DNA from: Escarpia spicata
Taxonomy: Eukaryota > Annelida > Polychaeta > Sabellida > Siboglinidae
Length of the DNA stretch: 64,000 bases
Reading direction: 5' to 3'
Assembly (NCBI GenBank): GCA_963995525.1
Contig: OZ023213.1
Span: 22,780,278 to 22,844,277, forward strand
Position numbers and translations under genes: made by a program. Positions 12,901 through 21,179 of this stretch are shown piece after piece; the first letter of the stretch is position 1, and each line of letters opens with the position of its first letter. The notes under the pieces are model-generated. The model ran no database searches, was not told the DNA's origin, and saw nothing but the letters and a program-made list of their open reading frames with translations.

Positions 12901-14402
12901 CCAAGTAGTTTATGTTTGTGACCATGAAGTGGCATGCATGCCATGAATGTGACCAAGTAGTTTATGTTTGTGACCATGAAGTGGCATGCATGCCATGAAT
13001 GTGACCAAGTAGTTTATGTTTGTGACCATGAAATGGCATGCATGCCATGAATGTGACCAAGTAGTTTATGTTTGTGACCATGAAGTGGCATGCATGCCAT
13101 GAATGTGACCAAGTAGTTTATGTTTGTGACCATGAAGTGGCATGCATGCCATGAATGTGACCAAGTAGTTTATGTTTGTGACCATGAAGTGGCATGCATG
13201 CCATGAATGTGACCAAGTAGTTTATGTTTGTGACCATGAAGTGGCATGCATGCCATGAATGTGACCAAGTAGTTTATGTTTGTGACCATGAAGTGGCATG
13301 CATGCCATGAATGTGACCAAGTAGTTTTTGTTTGTGACCATGAAGTGGCATGTATGCCATGAATGTGACCAAGTAGTTTATGTTTGTGGCCATGAATGTG
13401 ACCAAGTAGTTTTGTTTGTGACCATGAAGTGGCATGCATGCCATGAATGTGACCAAGTAGTTTTGTTTGTGACCATGAAGTGGCATGCATGCCATGAATG
13501 TGACCAAGTAGTTTATGTTTGTGACCATGAAGTGGCATGCATGCCATGAATGTGACCAAGTAGTTTATGTTTGTGACCATGAAGTGGCATGCATGCCATG
13601 AATGTGACCAAGTAGTTTTGTTTGTGACCATGAAGTGGCATGCATGCCATGAATGTGACCAAGTAGTTTTTGTTTGTGACCATGAAGTGGCATGTATGCC
13701 ATGAATGTGACCAAGTAGTTTATGTTTGTGACCATGAAGTGGCATGCATGCCATGAATGTGACCAAGTAGTTTATGTTTGTGACCATGAAGTGGCATGCA
13801 TGCCATGAATGTGACCAAGTAGTTTATGTTTGTGACCATGAAGTGGCATGCATGCCATGAATGTGACCAAGTAGTTTATGTTTGTGACCATGAAGTGGCA
13901 TGCATGCATGCTGTGACCTAGTTATATAATAATAATATATGCACATTTATATAGCTCTGCTCAAAACTGCTCAAAGGCACTTTACAAATTCATTGAAGCA
14001 ATACATACAAATACATAGTTGGTTTGGTTTCTGATCACTAAGTGACATTTGTGCTGGGAATGAGGTTATTCGCGTATGGTTTGGATGGTATATCCTCCTT
14101 GTCATTGTTCGGGTGAGGGGGGTGAGTGTGTGGGAATATGAGGTATATTTATTTTACTGTGATTGCCTGTTTTATGTACCTTTATAACAGACCACATGAC
14201 AAAGTTCTCTTTTGAGAAATTCAATAATGTATCTTGTATCATGTGACTAGACAAGATGGTGTGTTTCAGTCGTCACTGTGGCCGACTGCTGTGTGCCAAG
14301 TGTTCTGACAGACAGATGCCAATCATCAAATACAACATCACAAAGCCAGTGCGAGTGTGTCAGACATGCTTCGACGTCCTCACACTTGGGCTGTCATCGT
14401 AG
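677..14402 (+). CDS. ANKFY1: ANKFY1 / Rabankyrin-5, 3' part (14 exons, 678 codons)
   Basis: Span of the partial coding sequence of the ankyrin-repeat and FYVE-domain protein Rabankyrin-5. The family is known as a Rab5 effector on early endosomes and macropinosomes that binds PI3P through FYVE. Fourteen exons (listed separately) have GT-AG borders and matching phases, and total 2037 nt with the stop. The order is ankyrin repeats, including blocks such as SRDQTPLALSLWQGFHDIA, LLHRAIDENNETVACFLIR and ESVLFLLSVHANVNS, then a FYVE finger with RKHHCRHCG, ending DVLTLGLSS-stop. Exon-by-exon similarity to the vertebrate protein is strong from about mid-length to the C-terminus. The BTB domain and earlier ankyrin repeats must lie left of the window. 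The reading frame is intact in every exon, so the gene is probably functional. Several introns are swollen by minisatellites. Assignment rests on remembered family sequence, not a search. Confidence 0.95.
976..1166. mobile_element. MITE-like element with 23-bp inverted ends
   Basis: The ends at 976-998 and about 1144-1166 are inverted repeats of about 23 bp (tgtcagacgaaattac... against its complement) with one or two mismatches, separated by about 145 bp containing a G-rich run. This fits a small non-autonomous DNA transposon in the ANKFY1 intron. No clear target-site duplication was seen. Confidence 0.4.
1577..1829 (+). CDS. ANKFY1: ANKFY1 exon b (ankyrin repeats)
   Basis: Follows tttcag. 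The frame continues the previous exon through a shared Ala codon. It contains VQIIPNFGVKDSRDQTPLAL and SALFLLEHKADCNIR, strongly conserved in the family. The donor is gt at 1830, phase 2. The splice-completed codon is Arg. Confidence 0.95.
2549..2717 (+). CDS. ANKFY1: ANKFY1 exon c (ankyrin repeats)
   Basis: The acceptor is caacag at 2543-2548. The first base completes Arg, then TKDNRTCLELAIKRHL and ENGDCPLWQALDTGQEDIAS follow. The donor gtgggt is at 2718 in phase 0, at the start of a very G-rich intron segment. An apparent read-through into the G-rich DNA (to 2756) is not coding. Confidence 0.92.
3245..3760 (+). repeat. 74-bp minisatellite seeded by the next exon start
   Basis: Seven tandem units of 72-75 bp start at about 3245, 3320, 3393, 3467, 3541, 3613 and 3687. 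Each repeats the acceptor (tgttgtag or variant) and the first about 41 nt of the true exon at 3761. Most copies carry gtgagt after that stretch, where the real exon reads gtgtgg. The copies hit a TGA just there in the exon's frame, so they are decoys, not alternative coding exons. Confidence 0.9.
3761..3879 (+). CDS. ANKFY1: ANKFY1 exon d (ankyrin repeats)
   Basis: Phase 0 start after ttgtag with VQHGCDTNVFCSGPCGCEQT then LLHRAIDENNETVACFLIR, colinear with the family. The donor is gt at 3880, phase 2. It is the last and only open member of the 74-bp tandem series upstream. Confidence 0.93.
4767..4829 (+). CDS. ANKFY1: ANKFY1 exon e (linker, 63 nt)
   Basis: A short exon after tttcag encoding LCDVDSTRHPGPNGEGEDEA, an acidic spacer matching the spacer between ankyrin repeats in the family. 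Donor gtgggt at 4830, phase 2. Too short to stand alone, but both borders and phases fit its neighbours. Confidence 0.88.
5300..5393 (+). CDS. ANKFY1: ANKFY1 exon f (ankyrin repeat)
   Basis: After gatttcag. It encodes DGQTALHMAATWGLDKVVQC and EHNVNINAQ, one ankyrin repeat. The donor gtgtgt at 5394 leaves phase 0. Confidence 0.93.
5394..6816 (+). other. ANKFY1 intron f, AT-rich with local repeats
   Basis: Non-coding. Very A-rich at 5500-5650, with a short run of cgtaacgga motifs at 6020-6085 and a tandem array at 6380-6765 (listed separately). No exon-like ankyrin sequence was seen. Confidence 0.7.
6380..6765 (+). repeat. 35-41 bp minisatellite (intron f)
   Basis: Ten tandem copies of a unit built around gtaatcaatgtaatt followed by a T-rich ttctgtttcttatttaca segment. 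Unit length wanders between 35 and 41 bp because of small indels. The array ends about 50 bp before the acceptor of the exon at 6817. Confidence 0.9.
6817..7017 (+). CDS. ANKFY1: ANKFY1 exon g (ankyrin repeats)
   Basis: Phase 0 on both sides (67 codons) after tttgtag. Encodes EGKTALHIAIENQHHLIISL and DKQGLTPFAVAMATKNNKAA, ending AAEQ, the same stop point as the family exon before KGRNFLH. Donor gt at 7018. Confidence 0.95.
7426..7602 (+). CDS. ANKFY1: ANKFY1 exon h (ankyrin repeats)
   Basis: Phase 0 to 0, 59 codons, after gttccag. FDPRGRNFLHIAIQKSDIES and LSPLHIAVKVGAEIIVRNL are nearly identical in pattern to the vertebrate protein. A perfect donor gtgagt starts at 7603. Confidence 0.96.
7676..8560 (+). 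repeat. 25-bp minisatellite (intron h), about 35 copies
   Basis: The unit is tggtattgctg + tatcaaccactggg with gg/gt/ag variants at the end. Because 25 is not a multiple of three, each frame cycles through all three, which makes long spurious open frames. The unit matches the acceptor region of the next exon (tggtattgctg + tttcagctgctggct) with the AG changed to AA. At both ends of the array (7655-7675 and 8560-8602) the units still carry a ttcag form. Confidence 0.95.
8603..8750 (+). CDS. ANKFY1: ANKFY1 exon i (ankyrin repeat)
   Basis: After gctgtttcag, phase 0: LLAGSQVNDLTTHKQTGLHV then LLQNGVDCNALDDN. A duplicate acceptor (gcttcag, about 8571-8577) lies just upstream, but using it would add non-conserved residues. 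Donor gtataa at 8751, phase 1. Confidence 0.9.
9119..9209 (+). CDS. ANKFY1: ANKFY1 exon j (ankyrin repeat)
   Basis: After tgcttcag. The phase-1 g from the previous exon plus cc gives Ala, then LHIATQLGHLNTVRVLLTES and AEAVNMR. Donor gtgaga at 9210, phase 2. An earlier acceptor-like ttgcag at 9084-9089 would break the frame match. Confidence 0.93.
9422..9546 (+). CDS. ANKFY1: ANKFY1 exon k (ankyrin repeat)
   Basis: After gtcaccag. Encodes GQNPLHMLGQYSRENGAAIF and ELFLECMPNYPIDQPDINGN, one of the best conserved stretches of the family. Donor gtaagc at 9547, phase 1. Confidence 0.96.
9660..9905 (+). repeat. Degenerate copies of the next exon's acceptor
   Basis: The intron is built of irregular ttttacag/ttttacat + tgttgatgtt-like units. 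At about 9803-9850 one unit resembles the acceptor and first about 35 nt of the exon at 9919 (ttttacag, ...ttga..., tggcatatttcaa). Confidence 0.65.
9919..10065 (+). CDS. ANKFY1: ANKFY1 exon l (last ankyrin repeat)
   Basis: After ttttacag. Encodes LLMLAYFNGNANLCRAVVRA and VATKQLLFKLL, the segment joining the ankyrin array to the FYVE finger. Donor gtgcgt at 10066, phase 1. Confidence 0.95.
10588..10872 (+). repeat. 15-bp minisatellite (intron l), about 19 copies
   Basis: The unit is cagtggtgtccctct with c/g/a changes at the last bases. A 15-bp period keeps all frames open and gives artificial pentapeptide-repeat open frames on both strands. No splice or coding evidence. Confidence 0.95.
10988..11300 (+). 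mobile_element. tRNA-derived SINE, full copy
   Basis: A Pol III promoter is visible: an A-box-like tggcgcagtgg at 10998-11008 and a B-box ggttcgaattc at 11043-11053. A conserved body follows (gaaccttgggcaagt, gagtacctggctat, gatggtgttcgatt), then a tail gtaaagcactttgagcagtcc and aggactggatac. It lies in ANKFY1 intron l. Three other long copies and several tails occur in the window. Confidence 0.85.
11389..11479 (+). CDS. ANKFY1: ANKFY1 exon m (FYVE finger, first half)
   Basis: After gttgtag. Encodes DMLSREPPWCEGDTCLECGV and RFGIKTRKHH, so it supplies the N-terminal Trp motif, the first Cys pair (CLEC) and the basic RKHH of the PI3P-binding pocket. Donor gtaagt at 11480 interrupts the Cys codon (tg|t) of RKHHC. 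Confidence 0.96.
11699..11845 (+). repeat. 20-bp repeat, about 7 copies (intron m)
   Basis: Unit aatatgaatgttttgtttac, with cag/tagg variants. The same array is open on the minus strand, which explains a small open frame there. Confidence 0.85.
12086..13915 (+). repeat. 52-bp satellite (intron m), about 35 copies
   Basis: The unit is gtgaccatgaag + tggcatgcatgcca + tgaatgtgaccaag + tagtttatgttt. The core tggcatgcatgcca is a perfect 14-bp palindrome. Units from 12130 to 13320 are nearly identical. The distal part (13320-13700) has shortened and variant units, including one lacking the palindrome near 13385. The array lies between the two FYVE exons. Confidence 0.97.
13925..13992 (-). repeat. 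SINE tail fragment
   Basis: Contains ctgctcaaaggcactttac, close to the 3' tail of the window's SINE (reverse strand). No A or B box. Similar tail-only fragments occur near 4225-4262, 18955-19022, 22156-22256 and 42131-42160. Confidence 0.5.
14270..14402 (+). CDS. ANKFY1: ANKFY1 exon n (FYVE finger, second half, stop)
   Basis: After gtgtttcag. The first base completes Cys, then RHCGRLLCAKC, MPIIKYNITKPVRVCQTCFD and VLTLGLSS with tag stop at 14400-14402. With exon m this gives all eight zinc ligands of FYVE (CLEC, HHC..C, CAKC, CQTC), the RKHHCRHCG pocket and RVC. Confidence 0.97.
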
Positions 14403-14497
14403 GACAGTGTCAAGGCTGGTAACAATGAACTGTGTCATATTTCCCAGAAGGCACCAGGATGACATGTGTCTGATTTCCCAAGAGTGACACCAATAGG

Positions 14498-14655
14498 ATG
14501 ACCTAGATGAAAGGTCATGTTTTAAGGTGATCACTAAAAAGATGACCTTCATGAAAAGGTCATGTTTTTAAGGTGACCCCTGAAAGGGTGTCATGTGTGA
14601 AAGGTCACACATCCTGAAGATGACCCCAAAAAAGATGACCTTTGTGAAAGGTTAT
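14498..14655 (+). promoter_or_regulatory. Four small hairpins in the ANKFY1 3' UTR
   Basis: Four stem-loops follow one another. 14498-14518: atgacct/aggtcat, 7-nt loop. 14542-14563: atgacctt/aaggtcat, 6-nt loop. 14593-14612: atgtgtga/tcacacat, 4-nt loop. 14635-14655: atgaccttt/aaaggttat with one G-U pair, 3-nt loop. The stems are related (atgacctt), so they arose by duplication but kept pairing. Confidence 0.55.
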
Positions 14656-14750
14656 AGGTTTCCTGAAGCCCCTTTGAAGGCAGACTTAATTTTGTGGTCA
14701 TGATAACATTGTGTGCCCCACCAAATTAATTAGAATATGTTTGTCTGCAG

Positions 14751-14756
14751 AATAAA
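14751..14756 (+). terminator. ANKFY1: ANKFY1 polyadenylation signal
   Basis: A canonical aataaa about 350 bp after the stop, followed by a T/G-rich stretch. It is the first canonical signal seen downstream on the plus strand. Confidence 0.6.
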
Positions 14757-14759
14757 ACA

Positions 14760-15799
14760 ACATGTTGTATTAAGTTTATTATTGTAATTATGTTTTGCTG
14801 CTCTTGTTTCTTTTGCCTGATGCTGCCAAATTCTGTTGATGTAGATTATTAGTTATCATGCACTTTCTTTACAAGTGGCTGTGAAGATCGTTAGATCACA
14901 TGTGTTTTCCATTCCCCGTTGTATGTTTGCTCAAGCCTTTCATCATGCATTTATGTAGCGAGTCAAATCAAAATTAGTGCAATTGTAAACCTATTTTATT
15001 ATATCGGCAATGCATTTTTTAGCCTAGAGCTGCAAGTGCAATTTTTCATCAAACTAGCAGACTAGCCATGTGTAGACAATCTGTGCTGCCGTAGAGCTTC
15101 ATAAGAGCATGATGTAACATGTTCATATGTTGTAGATTGTTGTAACTGTGTAAAAAATATGGTTGTTTGTTCTTATTTTGGTAATAAGACCACGTTTAAT
15201 ATAAGGAACAGACAGTCTCGGTTTAATACCCAATACGTATTGTCAGGTAACTTTAAGTATGTGGTACAATGCAAACATGTTCTGTGGCGTAGCGTGTGCT
15301 TTATAATGTGCTATAGTATGGTCAATAGCAAAAATGTCAGCCTCGCATGGAAGAACTATTTTTGTTTGTATTAGCAATAGCAGAACTCTTTAATAACTGT
15401 TCTTAAGAATCTGTTGTAACCGCCACGTATTGTTGAGTTTTGTAGCTGGTAGTATTTGCTAAGATTATTTAATTTAAAGATGTCCCACGCAAGTCAAGCC
15501 GGACTGTCTGAAGGTGCTTACTGTTGATTTTTTATCATAAAGTCACATATTTTAAAGGATTCAGTAATTACTATCTCATCAAAATGTATTTATTTATCAT
15601 GTCACATTCACTCTGCTTACACATCACTTCCCCCTTTCTCCACGTTAAACTAAATATTTTACCATTTTTATTTATTTCACTACGTCTCAGGGAATTTTAC
15701 ATTTTGGCAGAACACAATATATTGAAGGTTATTTTGATGAGGACAGTAATTCTGTAACATGATATGTTAACGTTGTCAGGCTTCAATGGAGGTAGAATG
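14760..15799. other. Intergenic, no gene seen
   Basis: AT-rich single-copy-looking DNA. The small open frames (15159-15374, 15524-15757) show no domain, splice context or family resemblance. Confidence 0.6.
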
Positions 15800-15808
15800 A
15801 CGTGTAAA

Positions 15809-16110
15809 GCTACACTTCAACACAAATACAGTGATGTGTCGGTGTTGCCAAGTTACACTTCAACACAAATACAGTGATGTGTCGGTGTTGCCAAGTTACA
15901 CTTCAACACAAATACAGTGATGTGTCGGTGTTGCCAAGTTACACTTCAACACAAATACAGTGATGTGTCGGTGTTGCCAAGTTACACTTCAACACAAATA
16001 CAGTGATGTGTCGGTGTTGCCAAGTTACACTTCAACACAAATACAGTGATGTGTCGGTGTTGCCAAGTTGCACTTCAACACAAATACAGCAAGTGTTCCC
16101 AAGTTACACT
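15809..16110 (+). repeat. 43-bp minisatellite, about 7 copies
   Basis: The unit is gttacacttcaacacaaat + acagtgatgtgtcggtgttgccaa. The first copies are almost identical. The last (about 16065-16110) is shortened. Confidence 0.93.
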
Positions 16111-16119
16111 TCAACACCG

Positions 16120-17483
16120 TAATTCATTTAGCTCATCGGGAGTCAGGTTCGTTGATATTCAGAGTTATAATCATACATTGTTTTCGTGTCACTGATAATC
16201 TTCAGATAATCGCAGTGAATATGAGAAACACCAGGGATAGGAATCAACTACCAGACCTTCCAAGTTGACACGAGTACATAGTGGGAGATCTCCCCCATCT
16301 TGGGTCACATGGCAGCAGCGTTTTTTCTCTTTAAGTATTGCTGTTTTAGATGCGCCACCTACTGAATTATACACAAGCTCTCATCTATTTCTACAGCCAA
16401 CTCACCTGAAAAAATGTGACGTTTATAAGCAAAACCATTTTTCTATTTTTTGGCAATATTAAGTTTTTATTTACAACTTGTTAAATTATATTGTACAATC
16501 CTTCACTGATTAACTTAATCATGGTCCAGAAAAGAAAATCAACTAAGACAATTTGATAAATCAATACAACAAATGTCGGAAGGTTGTTTGAAAGATCGGG
16601 AGGGTTTTTAGAAAATGATATATTGCTGTATCTCCCGCCATATCGGGACAATTGGAAGGTCATAATAGTACTGTCAGTGGCAACCATACACATTATAGGT
16701 CTACTGTACACAGTCATTTCTGTCTCAAATACTATCTTTTCTAGCTGCCAACAGGTGGAATGTTTGTACAATAAATACATTTTCAATGACTTCTTTGTTT
16801 GTTTGTTCTCCATGGAATCATCTAGAAATTGCGTACTCTTAAAATCAGACTTGCCATAATTTTACACATTTAAATACATACTGAAGCCAATCTGTATAAA
16901 ATGGGATCAGGTCATGTTTCTCCCCAAATCTGTACTGTACACAGGAAATATGTACAACGTAGCGTGTCTGTGAAATAGTAAAAAATGACCCCTCCATCAC
17001 CTCCGAATGAAATCGGTGTTACCCACCTTTTAGTGAACCTCACCTGTAAATGGTCTCCTTAGAGTTTTGATGATCGGGACTGTTGGTCAGTTATGATGAG
17101 ATGACACAACCACGGCACAGCAGTATCAGTTAATGGCACCTTGTCCTACAGGCTTTTGTTAATTAGTGTTCCAGTGGCCTCATCCGCTTGAAAAATACAA
17201 CACTGAAATACCTGTTCTGGCCTACTTTGTTTTGTATTTTTATCTTTAGGGTGTCTAGTTGCTTCAACTAGTTCAGTTTTTAACTGGCTTTCGGTATTCA
17301 TTGTTACCATGTGTACTTTGTTTTATTGACGCCAAATTTAAACAAACTTCACTACATCGATGTAGGGCTCGAAATTCATTAAATTACCTACCAGGTACTG
17401 GGCTGTTCGACAAGTAGAACAGAAAATTAATTTGTTCATACAGTATAATTCTTGAATGGATTGATAATCCGGTTTCTTGGTTG
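16120..17483. other. Intergenic, no gene seen
   Basis: No coding similarity. Open frames at 16481-16859 on both strands overlap and look like chance. Confidence 0.6.
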
Positions 17484-17604
17484 TTATAATATGACATAAT
17501 TACCGCATAAGAAACTTTTATCTTCTTTTGAATATTTTGACTGCTTCTTCTTTATCGGTTATGTGTCACATGTGTGATGTGTGTCACATGATCACTGTCA
17601 GGGA

Positions 17605-18042
17605 AGCACCTCATTCTCCAGACAGCTGGTTGAGATACGTGGATGACACATTCACAGTGGCACAGGAGAGTGAAGTAGAGCGATTCACAAACCATCTGAA
17701 CTTGGTGGGCGAGAGCATCAAGTTCACTGTAGAACTGAAACAGGACAGTATGCTAGCCTTCCTAGACACGTGTATAAGTCTGATGGATCAACCAAGGTAG
17801 AGGTGTACCAAAAGGTAACCCACACACATCAGTATTTGAACTGGGGCTCTAATCACCACCTAGAGCACAAACGATCGGTAGTGAGAACACTCCTACAAAG
17901 AGCAGAAAGCCTGGTAATAGAAGATGAGGACAAGACCAAAGAGGTGGAGCATATCAAGAAAGTATTGAAAGCGAATAGCTACAACCAAATCAATAAACCA
18001 AGGAGACAGAAGGAGAACGACACCACAGAAACCAGTAGCTGA
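17605..18042 (+). pseudogene. Penelope-like reverse transcriptase, C-terminal part
   Basis: APHSPDSWLRYVDDTFTVAQ holds the catalytic YVDD. It is followed by the thumb-like [15 protein letters not shown] and, after a frame change near 17790, by [38 protein letters not shown]. This block order is typical of Penelope-like reverse transcriptases and unlike LINE or LTR enzymes. The N-terminal palm and fingers are missing. Confidence 0.85.
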
Positions 18043-18199
18043 GGTAGACCTGCCTTACTTCAGTAAACTGTCGGAACAATTGGCAAGGATTTTCGAGCCT
18101 TATAACACCAGTATATGTCCAATCTATCAACACCCTGAGGTCACTACTGGTGTACCTGAAGGACAGGACGGAAAAGGCAGCAGTGTGGTGTGATATATG

Positions 18200-18512
18200 A
18201 CATTGCCCAGAATGTGACCAGTACTACATAGAGGAAACAGCTAGAGCACACGGCACAAGAATGAAAGAACATCTGTCATGTCGCCAACCCCTATCAGCCA
18301 TAAGTGAACATAAACTGAACACAGGCCATCAGTGTTCATTGAAAGACGTCACAATTTTAGACCACGAGGAAAACTGGCACGAAAGAAAGATAAACAAGAC
18401 AATCAACATCCACAGACGAAAACCTACATTGAATAGCGACATCGGCCAGGAGCTCCCAGCAGTCCTTCTCCAGCTTGTGTCACATGACAGTGGTCATGTG
18501 ACACACCCGTAA
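18200..18512 (+). pseudogene. Penelope-like GIY-YIG endonuclease domain
   Basis: CDQYYIEETARAHGTRMKEH, then PLSAISEHKLNTGHQ and ENWHERKINKTINIHRRKPT, LNSDIGQELP. This matches the endonuclease module that follows reverse transcriptase in canonical Penelope-like elements: the YIG region degenerated to YIEE, the later Arg/Glu positions present. A TGA at about 18192 separates it from the upstream part. Confidence 0.8.
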
Positions 18513-18606
18513 CATCAGTCTGTCAATAAAGACAACGAGAAGCAGTTAAAATATTCAAAAGAAGAGAAAAAAGTTTCTTGTGAGGTAATTATGTCATAGT
18601 ATAATA

Positions 18607-20535
18607 ATTAACTTGTACAGTAATTCACTAACTTTCAAAACCTACTTGTTTGTAATCAAATGACACCAAATCAGACATACCCACTGGTACTGATAAGTTG
18701 TAGTCGTCCCTGTTGCAATTGGATAGGACAGATTCACTTGTTTTGGACAAGTGGAATTTCAAGCCCTGCAACTGATATGAGGAATATCGGGTGTAAGGAA
18801 CAGTTTGAACAAATCACAACAGGTGCGTTATAGCAAGAGACCACCATATGTGTTTTACACACATTCATCAAGTTTATTATGAGCAAAATTTATATTTTCA
18901 CACAACCTGTCAAAAGTCACATGCTACTGGATAACAGCTCTCCATTCAACAAGAAAGGTAAAGGTAAGTTCTTATACAGAAAAGTATCCAGTCCTATGAC
19001 TGCTCAGAGCACTTTACACTTTTATGATGTTTAGCAGAGATAACGGAGACCCTAACAGATAACAGCAACTATCATTACTGTTATTACAAAGCATTCGTAC
19101 ATGTTTGTTATAACGTAAAGGTGACTGGTAAAGTTACGTAAAATGTCCTCATCTGATTGACGGACTTCAGAACAATCGCAGAAAACACGTGATATTTTGA
19201 ACAATTGATTTAGATCCGTCTAATGTCCAGTTTAAACCATAAAACTGATAAGAACCCTTAATTTAACCAATGGGGAATTTTGATAACAACAAATGCGTTA
19301 CTTTTCATCTGACGCATTGTAGATGAATCCCTGAGTCTGACACCCGAGATGCAAACCATATTGGCGAAAAATGTAGACATACCAACACACACATAATATA
19401 TATATATATATATGCAAGCTTGTTTATAATAAACAGACAACACATCAGTATAACATCAAAAGTTTCTTCAATGAACAAATACATTCTGTGCAGTTAGAGC
19501 TAGACATACATATTGTATAAACAGTGCCAACAGGCTTTGATGACATGATTATAGCTATCATGTTGACAATGTACAAGTTAAACTGGTGGTAATGCTGCGT
19601 TCCAATGGGCTCGTTTATATCGTAAACACGACTCGGCGAACTGGAAAGTTTGCGAGCTCCTTCAGTTTACCACTTGTAAATTTATGCAACTGGGTCAAGT
19701 AGGGGTTACGAAGTCGTATTCACGGTGTACACAAGGTGATTGGAATGCAGCATAACGGCATATCAGATTCATCCAGCTCATAATATTTCATACATAGTAG
19801 TAAACACTCAATGCTGAGTACAAAGCTACAAGTAAAGTGATAATTACATTGCCAGTCAAAACTGCAAGTTCATCAAGATCAACACACTTAATGACAGCGC
19901 TCGTGAAGAAACTATGCATCTGTAAAATGTTCGGATAATTAATGTAGAATTAATTATAATGCCACAAAACGGTGTAGTTTTAAAGTACACCAAAGTACTT
20001 TTGACCAATATTACTCAAAATATACATAATTCTGAGATGCAGAACAGGTGCAATACACATAAACTTATTACAACTAAAATCAGATCTATAGAACAAATAA
20101 ATTAACTATACCCAGTAGAATTTAGTTAATTCAGACCCTGATAATCTGGTTACAGCATCCGGACATCATTTCATGGGATTGGAATTTCCAAAACGATAAT
20201 TAATACACCCTGTTATCTTTGTTGAGAACTTTGTTCATCTAGAAAACCTGTTAATCCAGACAGATGTACACTGAGGACCAAAGGATTAACAAAGTCCCAC
20301 TGTATACAAAGTGCAGTCTTCATATAGTCACAATAAACTGAACTACATAACAGATATAAAGTAAGGAAAGATTTATACAAGATTCAAACCTCAAAATGAA
20401 AATGTTGCTGTTTACTTGGAAATAAATTATCTGAGATTGAGTACATGTCAACAATGGCAGATCTGCCAAGCTAACATAAATAAATCACGTGAGCATCGCC
20501 CAGAGGGAACTCAACGGTGGGAGGTTTTGTCAAGG
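18607..20535. other. Intergenic, no gene seen
   Basis: Contains a SINE tail (18955-19022) and a short (ta)n run near 19397-19412. Nothing coding recognised. It may include 3' UTR of the minus-strand PHETA gene, but I saw no clear minus-strand polyadenylation signal. Confidence 0.55.
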
Positions 20536-20539
20536 TTTA

Positions 20540-20868
20540 ACAAAGGTAAGTTCATACACAGTGCAGTATCCAGTCACTAGGACTGATCAAAGCGCTTTAT
20601 GCTACACTCCCTGGAGAGGAAATCAATTGAATACCTCCAATTCTCTGGGAAGCATTCAGCCAAGCTGCTACAATGTGTTATTACTGTGTGAAAACCATGC
20701 ATACACAAATATCCAGTGCTGGCTATAGTCATATATATACATAGAGTGAACTGGCCCAACATGGAGTGAACAAACTTGCCTAAGGTTTGAAATGGAACAA
20801 GAAGGTTCGAACCCACATTCTCTTGAGTGACAGTCTGATGCTCTAACACTACGCCACCTCACCCCATC
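20540..20868 (-). mobile_element. tRNA-derived SINE copy (minus)
   Basis: Reverse-strand copy of the family at 10988. Tail first (ggtaagttcatacacagtgc, caaagcgctttatgc), then the body, with the reversed B-box ggttcgaaccc at 20804-20814 and the reversed A-box region (ctacgccacctc) at the end. Confidence 0.8.
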
Positions 20869-21179
20869 CAAATTACACACCAGCTGTCATGTTTCTGAAT
20901 CCAGTACACTTGTCCAAGCGCATAAACATTTCCAAGGGAAGCGATTTTCTTTTTTGCTGCCGTATATAATAATTCTATATAAATAAATGCAATCAAGCAA
21001 AGGATCCTGAAAATAAATAAAAAAATAGAAATATCAAATACAACAAGTGGGAGTGATTTCCCTGAAGCGGTAATTCAGGAGGATGTTTGTGGGAGATCTT
21101 CTTCATACATGGATGGAACCTTGGAAGGTCTTCAATGGCTGTGCATCTCGCGGAATGTACATATATTTTACCTGTCCAC

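Larger units (their letters stand above)
17484..18606 (+). mobile_element. Penelope-like element with inverted terminal repeats
   Basis: A 5'-truncated Penelope-like retroelement: a C-terminal reverse-transcriptase part ([24 protein letters not shown]) followed by a GIY-YIG-type endonuclease part. It is bounded by imperfect inverted repeats of about 75 bp: 17484-17558 (tgacataattacc... to ...ttgaatattttga) and 18522-18606. Penelope elements are known for terminal repeats in odd orientation. The coding part has frameshifts and stops. Confidence 0.85.

Noticed and set aside
13170..13787. 205-codon minus-strand open frame
   Set aside because: Arises from the 52-bp satellite where variant units happen to keep the frame.
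12086..13915. Possible CRISPR-like array of regular repeats
   Set aside because: Units are contiguous with no unique spacers, in an animal intron. It is a satellite.
20489..20849. Open frames on both strands
   Set aside because: Lie within or beside the SINE copy at 20540-20868.
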